Shown here: in pieces, positions 57,065 to 64,000 of the stretch | Position numbering within the stretch: the stretch's first letter is position 1 | Layout of the letters: every line of letters begins with the position of its first letter | Assembly: GCA_020832545.1 (NCBI GenBank) | Contig: JAFIEK010000003.1 | Location: forward strand, 124,001-188,000 | DNA: 64,000 bases | DNA from: Pararhodobacter sp. | GTDB lineage: Bacteria; Pseudomonadota; Alphaproteobacteria; Rhodobacterales; Rhodobacteraceae | Reading direction: 5' to 3' | Position numbers and translations under genes: made by a program | Notes under the pieces: generated by a model | The model's input: the letters and a program-made list of their open reading frames with translations, nothing else | Told to the model about the DNA's origin: nothing | The model's database searches: none

Positions 57065-59323
57065 ATGACGTCATTTCGAAGGAACTGGATCAGCAAGCCG
57101 GTTTTCCGGTGGGCGAAAAACGCAATGCCCGGTCTGTCGCAAACTGAGCGCGAAGCGCTCAACGCCGGGGAAGTATGGTGGGACGCCGAGCTGTTTTCCG
57201 GCAATCCCGACTGGTCGAAACTGCTGGCGGTACGACCGCCGGTGCTGACCCCGGAAGAGCAACAGTTCCTCGACGGCCCCTGCTGCTCGCTATGCGAGAT
57301 GCTGGACGACTGGGCAATCAACCAGACTGATGGCGATCTGTCCGCAGACGTCTGGGACTACATGCGCGCGAACCGGTTCTTCGGGATGATCATCGCGAAG
57401 AAATATGGCGGCCTCGGGTTTTCGGCCTTCGCGCATTCCGAGGTGGTGCGGCGGCTGTCGATGGTCTCTATTCCGGCGGCAGTGACCGTGATGGTGCCCA
57501 ACTCGCTGGGACCAGGCGAACTGCTGCATCTGTTCGGAACCGATGCGCAGAAGGATTACTGGCTGCCAAGGCTGGCCGATGGCCGCGAGTTGCCCGCCTT
57601 CGGCCTGACCAGCGATGAGGCTGGCTCGGATGCCGCCTCGATGCTGGACCGAGGTGTTGTCTGCCGGGGCGACTGGCAGGGCAAGAAGGTGCTGGGCATC
57701 CGGCTGAACTGGTCAAAACGCTACATCACACTGGCCCCGGTATGCACGCTTCTGGGACTCGCTTTCAAGCTGGAGGACCCCGAGGGCCTGTTGGGGGACG
57801 ATCCGCATCCGGGGATCACCTGCGCACTGGTGCCCGCCGACCTGCCGGGCGTGGAAACTGGCCGCCGCCACATACCGGCGGATACGATGTTTCAGAACGG
57901 CCCGACAACGGGAAAGGATGTGTTCATCCCGGTCGAGAACATCATCGGTGGGCCGGAATATGCCGGGAAAGGCTGGATGATGCTGATGAGCGCGCTGGCC
58001 GCCGGTCGCGGGGTCTCGCTGCCATCGCTCGCTTGCGCTGCCACGACGATGGCCGCGCATACCAGCGGTGCCTATGCGCGGGTGCGCGAGCAGTTCGGCC
58101 TGCCGATCGCAAAGTTCGGCGGCATTCAGGAACTGCTCGCCCGACTGGCCGCGAATGCCTATGCAGTCGAATCCGCGCGCCATCTGACCTGCGCCGGTCT
58201 GGATGAGGGCCGCGCGCTGGCGGTGATTTCGGCCCTGATGAAATACACTGCAACCGAGCGGATGCGTGCGGCGATCAATGACGCGATGGACATTCACGCG
58301 GGCAAGGCGGTGATCGATGGGCCGATGAATTACCTCTCGCCAAACTACCGCGCCGCCCCTGTTGGTATCACTGTCGAGGGTGCGAATATCGTCACCCGGT
58401 CGCTGATGGTGTTCGGGCAGGGCGCGATCCGGGCGCATCCGCACCTTCTGGACGAGATCCTTGCCCTCGAAGAAGGCCAGCAGGATGAGGCACTGACTGC
58501 CTTTGACATCCATTTCTGGCGCCATGTCGGTCATTCCCTACGCACACTTGGCCGCAGTTTTGGCCGTGCAATCACCGGCGGGCACTTTGCCGTGGCACCG
58601 CGCGGATCGGGGCGGGCGGCGCCCTTCTATCGCGAACTGTCGCGCTGGTCGGCGGCCTTTGCGATCACGGCCGACATCGCCTTTCTGACCATCGGCGGCG
58701 GCCTGAAGCGCATGGAGATGCTGTCAGGGCGCATGGCCGATATCCTGAGCGAGCTTTACTTCACCTCGGCCGTGTTGAAACGCTGGCATGATCAGGGCCA
58801 GCCGGATGCCGATTTCGATCTGGTGGATTTCAACGCCCGGCAATCCTTTGCCCGCATCAGTGTGCTGCTGGATGAAGTCATTGCCAATTTTCCCTCGCGC
58901 ACAGCTGCGTTTCTGCTGCGCGCAGTCACCGCGCCGCGCTCAGCACGGCGCGGCCCCTCCGACGCCTTGACCGCGCGCTGTGCGGACCTGATCAGCACGC
59001 CCGGCCCGGTCCGTGACCGGCTGTCCGCCAATCTGACGGGGCCAGGGCAGCATCCGGGGATTGTGGCGCTGAACGAAGCTTTCGCGCAGGCGATAGCAAC
59101 CGACGGGCTGCGCAAGCGGCTGCGCGAGTTGGACATGACGCCGGACACAGCGCTGGCGGCCGGGTTGCTGACGCAGGATGAGAAGGCCCGGCTGGACAAG
59201 TATGCCGGCGCGCTCGGCAAGGTGATTTCCGTAGATGACTTCTCCACCGACGAGATCGCCGCGATGTACCCCCATGCATCGAAACCTGACCGAACGACCC
59301 CACCGCAGGAGGCTGCCGAATGA
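57065..59323 (+). CDS. fadE: acyl-CoA dehydrogenase FadE
   Basis: 752 residues from ATG 57065, with GGAGG five bases upstream. Begins 'FRRNWISKPVFRWAK', the hallmark of long-chain FadE proteins. N-terminal and middle ACAD domains ('FGLTSDEAGSDAASMLDRG', 'VFIPVENIIGG'), helical C-domain ('ALMKYTATERMRAAINDAMDIHAGKAV', ~395-421) and the extra FadE C-terminal DUF1974 part. First step of beta-oxidation with FAD. First gene of a coupled four-gene fad operon. Confidence 0.95.
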   Translation: MTSFRRNWISKPVFRWAKNAMPGLSQTEREALNAGEVWWDAELFSGNPDWSKLLAVRPPVLTPEEQQFLDGPCCSLCEMLDDWAINQTDGDLSADVWDYMRANRFFGMIIAKKYGGLGFSAFAHSEVVRRLSMVSIPAAVTVMVPNSLGPGELLHLFGTDAQKDYWLPRLADGRELPAFGLTSDEAGSDAASMLDRGVVCRGDWQGKKVLGIRLNWSKRYITLAPVCTLLGLAFKLEDPEGLLGDDPHPGITCALVPADLPGVETGRRHIPADTMFQNGPTTGKDVFIPVENIIGGPEYAGKGWMMLMSALAAGRGVSLPSLACAATTMAAHTSGAYARVREQFGLPIAKFGGIQELLARLAANAYAVESARHLTCAGLDEGRALAVISALMKYTATERMRAAINDAMDIHAGKAVIDGPMNYLSPNYRAAPVGITVEGANIVTRSLMVFGQGAIRAHPHLLDEILALEEGQQDEALTAFDIHFWRHVGHSLRTLGRSFGRAITGGHFAVAPRGSGRAAPFYRELSRWSAAFAITADIAFLTIGGGLKRMEMLSGRMADILSELYFTSAVLKRWHDQGQPDADFDLVDFNARQSFARISVLLDEVIANFPSRTAAFLLRAVTAPRSARRGPSDALTARCADLISTPGPVRDRLSANLTGPGQHPGIVALNEAFAQAIATDGLRKRLRELDMTPDTALAAGLLTQDEKARLDKYAGALGKVISVDDFSTDEIAAMYPHASKPDRTTPPQEAAE

Positions 59324-60606
59324 CCGACCGCGAAGTATTTCTGATCGACGGCGCGCGGACGCCATTCCTGAAGGTGCGTGGAAAACGCGGCCCTTTCACG
59401 CCGGTCGATCTGGCCGTGCAGTGTGGCCGCCCGTTGCTGGCCCGCCAACCCGTGGCTCCCAAAGACTACGACATGGTCATACTGGGCTGCGTGAATGTCA
59501 TCGCCGATGAGATGAACCCGGCCCGTGTCGCCGCTCTGCGGTTAGGTATGGGCGAGGCGATGGTCGCATTCACTGTGCAAATCAACTGCGGATCGGGGAT
59601 GCAATCGATCGACACCGCCTTTCGCTATATCCGTGAGGGCAAAGGCGATCTGATCCTTGCGGGCGGAACCGAGGCGCTGAGCCATGCACCGCTGGTCCTG
59701 CGTGACGAGGCTGTTGACTGGCTAGCGGGGATGCAGAAATCGTCCAATCCGCTGGCGACGGCGCAAAACGCGGTCCAGATCCGGCCAAAGCACCTCAAAC
59801 CCGTTGTGGGGTTGGAACGCGGCCTGACTGACCCGATTACCGACCTCAACATGGGTCAGACTGCCGAATTGCTGGCGCATCACTTCAAGATCACCCGACA
59901 GATGGCCGACGCCTACGCCGTCGAAAGCCACAAACGCCTTGCCGCCGCACAAGAAGCCGGCACGCTGAACGATGAGGTGCTGCCAGCCTTTGATCGGAAT
60001 GGTGAGGTCTACAAACGCGATGACGGTATCCGTGCCGACAGCACCATCGAGAAACTCGGCGCATTGAAGCCGGTTTTCGAAAAGCCGTATGGGCGGGTGA
60101 CTGCGGGCAATTCCTCGCAGGTGACTGACGGGGCGTCGTGGAGCATCCTCGCATCCGGCGAGGCGGTCGAGCGGTATGGCCTTCGCCCCCTCGCGCGGCT
60201 GGTGGACAGCGAATGGGCGGCGCTTGACCCGGCGGTGATGGGGTTGGGGCCGGTCATGTCGGTGACGCCGCTTTTGCAACGCCGGGGCCTCGGCGCCTCG
60301 GATATTGATCTGTGGGAGATCAACGAGGCCTTCGCGGCGCAGGTACTGGCCTGCCTCGCAGCCTGGCAGGATGCTGATTTCTGCGAACAGGTTCTGGGCC
60401 TTGATGCGCCGTTCGGGGCGATCGCGCGCGACCGGCTGAACATTCATGGCGGGGCGATCGCGCTCGGTCATCCGGTGGGTACCAGCGGCAACCGGATCGT
60501 CCTGCATCTGGCCAACGCCATGCAGACAACCGGCAAGAAGCGCGGTGTGGCAACCGAATGCATCGGCGGCGGGCAGGGCGGTGCAATGATTCTGGAGGCA
60601 CCATGA
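59320..60606 (+). CDS. fadI: acetyl-CoA C-acyltransferase (thiolase)
   Basis: 428 residues; start overlaps the fadE stop (ATGA). Nucleophile Cys in 'INCGSGMQS' (~88), His in 'NIHGGAIALGHPVG', second Cys in 'ECIGGGQGGA'. Cleaves 3-ketoacyl-CoA, the last step of each cycle. The N-terminal layout is of the FadI (anaerobic-type long thiolase) group rather than FadA; symbol given on that basis. Confidence 0.9.
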   Translation: MTDREVFLIDGARTPFLKVRGKRGPFTPVDLAVQCGRPLLARQPVAPKDYDMVILGCVNVIADEMNPARVAALRLGMGEAMVAFTVQINCGSGMQSIDTAFRYIREGKGDLILAGGTEALSHAPLVLRDEAVDWLAGMQKSSNPLATAQNAVQIRPKHLKPVVGLERGLTDPITDLNMGQTAELLAHHFKITRQMADAYAVESHKRLAAAQEAGTLNDEVLPAFDRNGEVYKRDDGIRADSTIEKLGALKPVFEKPYGRVTAGNSSQVTDGASWSILASGEAVERYGLRPLARLVDSEWAALDPAVMGLGPVMSVTPLLQRRGLGASDIDLWEINEAFAAQVLACLAAWQDADFCEQVLGLDAPFGAIARDRLNIHGGAIALGHPVGTSGNRIVLHLANAMQTTGKKRGVATECIGGGQGGAMILEAP

Positions 60607-62681
60607 TGGATGGGAAACTGGCAGACTACCTGAAACGAACCGAGCTTGAACTGGGCGGTCGCCCGGACGCATTGGGCGACGGGCACTGGCGCTACGCGCA
60701 AGATGATGACGGGATCGGCTGGCTGGTGCTTGATTGCGAGAACGCCTCAGTCAACACCATTTCCGGCGCGGTACTGCGTCAACTGGACAGCCATCTGCAA
60801 CAGGTGGAGACCGCGTTGCCGCGCGCGCTTGTCATCCGCTCTGGCAAGGCCGTGGGGTTTGCAGCGGGCGCAGATATAGACGGTCTCGCCGGTATGGAAC
60901 CCGAAGCAACCGAGGCGCTTTTATCCGAGGCGCATGGCGTACTTGACCGGTTACAAGGCTTGTCATGCCCGACGATCGCGATTGTCCACGGTGCCGCGCT
61001 CGGTGCCGGGTTCGAACTGGCGCTGGCCTGCGACTACCGCATCGCCGTTAACGGGGCCTCGTTCGGGTTGCCTGAGGTGCGGCTTGGCCTGCATCCGGGC
61101 CTCGGCGGGACGGTACGCCTGCCCGAACTGATCGATCCGACTGCGGCCATGGAGATGATGCTGACCGGCAGTTCAGCTCATACGAAGAAGGCAAAGAAAC
61201 TGGGCATTGCCGATCTGGTGGTCGAGGAACGTCATGTGGTCGCAGCAATCGCATCGCTCCTTGAAGGCGGGAACGGCAAACGAAGCCGCGGTCTGATGGC
61301 CAGGGCCTTCGGCCTCGCCTCCGCCCGGTCGCTGGCGGCTGAACGCATGCGGCGCAAGGCGCAGGGGAAGGCACCGAAAGAGCACTACCCGGCCCCCTAC
61401 GCACTGATCGACAACTGGGTTGAGCACGGCAATGACACGGCGGCGATGAAACAGGCCGAAATCGCCTCGTTCGCGCATTTGTTGCAAACCGATACCAGCA
61501 AGAACCTTATCCGTGCCTTCTTCCTGCGGCGCACGCTGAAAAATGTCTCGGGCGACGTGGACGACATCGCCCATGTGCATGTTGTCGGCGCCGGGATCAT
61601 GGGGGCCGAGATCGCCATCTGGATCGCGATGCAAGGCAAGCGCGTCACTGTCGCCGACCCCGATGAAGCCGCACTAGGCGCAATGATCCGGCAGGCCACC
61701 AAGATATGCGAGGACGCGCACAAGGATGCGCTGGAAACCCGCGACACGCTGGACCGGCTGATGCCCGACCCCACGGGCTACGGCGTTCAGCGCGCCGATC
61801 TGGTGATCGAGGCCGGGCCGGAGAAACCTGAAGCAAAGGCCGGGATTTTTGCGGATCTGGGCAAGCGCATGAAGACCGGTTCGATTCTGGCCACGAACAC
61901 ATCAAGCCTGCGGCTGGCGCAATTTCTGGATGACGTGCCGGCGAAAACCCGGTTCGCGGGACTGCATTTCTTCAACCCGGTCAGCAAGGTACCGTTGGTC
62001 GAGGTGGTCAGCCATGACAAGACCAGCAAGGACACCCGCACGCGCCTGCTTGCGTTCTGCACTGCCATTGACCGCCTGCCGGTCGCCGTTTCCGACACAC
62101 CCGGCTTTCTGGTCAACCGCGCGCTCATGCCCTATCTGCTTGAGGCGTTGCTGCTGATGGACGAGGGGGTCGCGAAGGAACAAATTGACCAGACCGCCCT
62201 GCAGTTCGGCATGCCGATGGGGCCGGTGACGCTGGCTGATCAGGTGGGCCTAGATATCTGCCTCGACGTTGCAGATAGCCTGAAGAAATCGCTGAGAACG
62301 CCGGTCGCCAATATCCCCGAAATGCTGCGCGAAAAGGTCGAAGCCGGGGATCTGGGGCGCAAGACCGGGCGCGGCTTTTACGACTGGTCGGACGGCACGC
62401 CCAAACCGGAATCGCGCGCCGATAGCAACCCTGACCTGAGCGACCGCCTGCTGCTGCCGATGCTGAACGCCTGCGCTGAATGCGTGCGCACGGGTGTCGT
62501 TGGCAGCGCGGATGAAGCGGATGCGGCGATGATCTTCGCCACCGGCTTCGCGCCCTTCCGGGGCGGTCCGCTGCACTACGCCCGTGCCCGTGGACATGAT
62601 GAGATCCACCAGCGCCTGCAACAGTTCTCCGAGGCCCACGGACCGCGCTTCAAGCCAGACACCTATTGGCGCAATGACTGA
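60603..62681 (+). CDS. fadJ: multifunctional beta-oxidation alpha subunit (FadJ/FadB-like)
   Basis: 692 residues from ATG 60603 (GGAGG upstream, ATGA overlap with thiolase). N-terminal crotonase domain with 'IVHGAALGAGFELALACDYRIA'; NAD-binding domain near residue 325 'VHVVGAGIMGAEIAIW'; 3-hydroxyacyl-CoA dehydrogenase domains with 'GLHFFNPVSKVPLVEVV' and 'DTPGFLVNRAL'. Hydrates enoyl-CoA and oxidises 3-hydroxyacyl-CoA. FadB versus FadJ cannot be separated by eye. Confidence 0.93.
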   Translation: MMDGKLADYLKRTELELGGRPDALGDGHWRYAQDDDGIGWLVLDCENASVNTISGAVLRQLDSHLQQVETALPRALVIRSGKAVGFAAGADIDGLAGMEPEATEALLSEAHGVLDRLQGLSCPTIAIVHGAALGAGFELALACDYRIAVNGASFGLPEVRLGLHPGLGGTVRLPELIDPTAAMEMMLTGSSAHTKKAKKLGIADLVVEERHVVAAIASLLEGGNGKRSRGLMARAFGLASARSLAAERMRRKAQGKAPKEHYPAPYALIDNWVEHGNDTAAMKQAEIASFAHLLQTDTSKNLIRAFFLRRTLKNVSGDVDDIAHVHVVGAGIMGAEIAIWIAMQGKRVTVADPDEAALGAMIRQATKICEDAHKDALETRDTLDRLMPDPTGYGVQRADLVIEAGPEKPEAKAGIFADLGKRMKTGSILATNTSSLRLAQFLDDVPAKTRFAGLHFFNPVSKVPLVEVVSHDKTSKDTRTRLLAFCTAIDRLPVAVSDTPGFLVNRALMPYLLEALLLMDEGVAKEQIDQTALQFGMPMGPVTLADQVGLDICLDVADSLKKSLRTPVANIPEMLREKVEAGDLGRKTGRGFYDWSDGTPKPESRADSNPDLSDRLLLPMLNACAECVRTGVVGSADEADAAMIFATGFAPFRGGPLHYARARGHDEIHQRLQQFSEAHGPRFKPDTYWRND

Positions 62682-64000
62682 GCGTATCAAGAAAGACGGC
62701 CCCGCTGTCGACTGGATACTGAAACATGTGGGCCACGACCTGCGCGTCGCCCTGCCACTGGGGCTGGGCAAGCCGGTCACGCTGATCAATGAACTGGTCC
62801 GCCGCGCGTGCCGCGACCCGTCAATCCGGCTGCATATCTTCACCGCGCTGACGCTGGAAAGGCCCAGCCCGTCCTCGGATTTGGAGCGGCGGTTTCTGGA
62901 GCCCGCGCTCGACCGGCTGTTCGGTGATTATCCGCAAATCGAATACGCGCAACTGATGCACAAGGGCGCGTTGCCGGACAACATTCAGGTGACCGAGTTC
63001 TTTTTGCAGGCGGGCAACTGGCGGAAAGTCCCGGCGGCGCAGCAGAGCTACGTCTCAGCGAATTACACCCATGCGCTGGATGTGCTGCTGGAGCGCAAGC
63101 CCAACCTTATCCTGCAGCTTCTGGCCAGCGAGGGCGAACGGCTCAGCCTGTCATGCAACACCGACATCACCAGCGACCTTTTGAAGCTGCGCCAGAAAGG
63201 CGATGCCGCGTTCACGCTGATCGGCCAGGTGCATCCCGATCTACCCTTTATGCCCGGCCCGGCGGCCGAGATCGGGCGTGAGGAATGTGCCGTCCTGATC
63301 GAACCCGAGGCCCCGGCACATGAGCTGTTTTCGGTCGTCAAGCGGCCGGTGGATCTGCAGGCCCACGCGATCGGGCTGCATGTGTCGCGCCTGATCCCTG
63401 ATGGCGGAACCCTTCAGGTCGGTATTGGTGAGATTGGCGACGCGGTCGCACACGCCCTCATCCTGCGCCAGCGCGAACGGATTGCCCCGATCTGGGATGG
63501 CTGCCCGTTCCCGAGCGGCGAAACCTTCACAGAGACCGGTCGGTTTGAAACCGGGCTCTACTGCGTGACCGAAATGTTGGTTGACGGAATTCTGGCGCTG
63601 TTCGAGCAGGGGATCATCCGACGCAAGGTGAATGGCGCATCGATCCATGCAGGCTTCTTTGTGGACAGCCGCGATTTTTACGCGCGCCTCAGGGCGCTGT
63701 CTGAGAGTGACCGGGCGCGGATTGCGATGGTGCCGGTGTCCTTTACCAACGCCCTTTACGGCAATGAGGTCGCCAAGCGCGCCGCCCGGCGCGATGCACG
63801 TTTCGTGAACTCGGCGATGATGGTCACCTTGCTGGGCGCGACGGTTTCCGATGCGACCGAAGATGGTCAGGTTGTCAGCGGCGTCGGCGGGCAGTTCAAC
63901 TTTGTCGAGCAGGCCTTCGCGCTGAAGGGCGCGCATGCCATCATCACACTGCCTGCAACCCGTCAGGGCAAACACGGCCTGACCTCGAACATTCGCTGGA
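62674..64000 (+). CDS. acetyl-CoA hydrolase/CoA-transferase family protein (3' end outside window)
   Basis: 442 codons present; the frame is open to the window edge. ATG overlaps the fadJ stop by eight bases. Motifs: 'PDGGTLQVGIGEIGDAVAHAL', the putative catalytic Glu in 'GLYCVTEMLVDGI', and the C-terminal 'VSGVGGQFNFVEQAF'. Class I CoA-transferase fold of the 4-hydroxybutyrate/acetyl-CoA hydrolase group. In this operon it may recycle CoA or activate the fatty or short-chain acid to be oxidised; inferred. Confidence 0.85.
   Translation, partial: MTERIKKDGPAVDWILKHVGHDLRVALPLGLGKPVTLINELVRRACRDPSIRLHIFTALTLERPSPSSDLERRFLEPALDRLFGDYPQIEYAQLMHKGALPDNIQVTEFFLQAGNWRKVPAAQQSYVSANYTHALDVLLERKPNLILQLLASEGERLSLSCNTDITSDLLKLRQKGDAAFTLIGQVHPDLPFMPGPAAEIGREECAVLIEPEAPAHELFSVVKRPVDLQAHAIGLHVSRLIPDGGTLQVGIGEIGDAVAHALILRQRERIAPIWDGCPFPSGETFTETGRFETGLYCVTEMLVDGILALFEQGIIRRKVNGASIHAGFFVDSRDFYARLRALSESDRARIAMVPVSFTNALYGNEVAKRAARRDARFVNSAMMVTLLGATVSDATEDGQVVSGVGGQFNFVEQAFALKGAHAIITLPATRQGKHGLTSNIRW

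Noticed and set aside
62674-64000. Loss of the catalytic Glu in the CoA-transferase (NSAMM where relatives have NSA-E)
   Set aside because: The catalytic Glu of this family is more likely that in 'VTEMLVDG', which is present.

Overview
The window reads as a chromosomal segment of a high-GC alphaproteobacterium, most likely Rhodobacterales. Reasons: GC-rich codon use throughout, a GTTC-N7-GTTC SOS box of the alphaproteobacterial type before dnaE2, TctBAC and FadE/thiolase/FadB gene types common in that order, and an ECF sigma/NrsF pair of the Caulobacter SigF kind. No integrase, transposase, prophage or CRISPR array was seen.

Layout. 0-9.7 kb: a GlxA-type regulator, tRNA-Arg(TCT), SOS-controlled dnaE2, then a small detoxification-like patch (ArsR regulator, Asp-nucleophile alpha/beta hydrolase, glutathione transferase) lying between degenerate duplicated segments, followed by a pair of membrane GTPases. 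9.8-21 kb: a CoxSLM-type molybdenum hydroxylase (form II motif AYRGAGR) with its maturation genes (molybdopterin-binding protein, XdhC/CoxI, CoxE-type VWA protein, MoxR/CoxD ATPase). A regulatory block sits between the two halves: an OmpR-type regulator, a receiver-histidine kinase, and an HPt protein behind a decayed PAS-like stretch. 21-27.9 kb: a hybrid histidine kinase with a FIST (NosP-like) partner, an HTD2-like hydratase, aroC, an enoyl-CoA hydratase and an ABM monooxygenase. 28-31.4 kb: a TPP riboswitch and thiBPQ.

31.5-40.9 kb: an exported protein, an Xre/MbcA-RES toxin-antitoxin pair with its own operator, a permuted NlpC/P60 hydrolase and a haloacid dehalogenase. Then comes the most unusual locus: a cytochrome P460-like protein preceded by a long CAANP pentapeptide repeat rich in cysteine, with two exported partners (one DUF3179), divergent from an ECF sigma factor, an NrsF-type membrane anti-sigma factor and a His-rich protein. 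Two divergent copies of an ECF-type promoter lie between them. 41-47 kb: tctB-tctA with two tandem tctC, a cold-shock gene with a strong terminator, and an MFS permease. 47.4-49.3 kb: a cytochrome P450 and a small exported protein.

49.3-56.6 kb: an eight-gene surface-glycan operon on the minus strand (GDPD-like, HAD phosphatase, two nucleotidyltransferases, cupin, WavE-type and GT2 glycosyltransferases, and a Gfo/Idh-epimerase fusion). 57-64 kb: a translationally coupled beta-oxidation operon (fadE, thiolase, fadB-like, and an acetyl-CoA hydrolase/CoA-transferase that runs off the end).

Best candidates for something undescribed are the Cys-repeat P460 locus with its ECF/NrsF switch, the two-nucleotidyltransferase glycan operon, and the duplicated-segment gene-insertion site at 4.8-7.2 kb.
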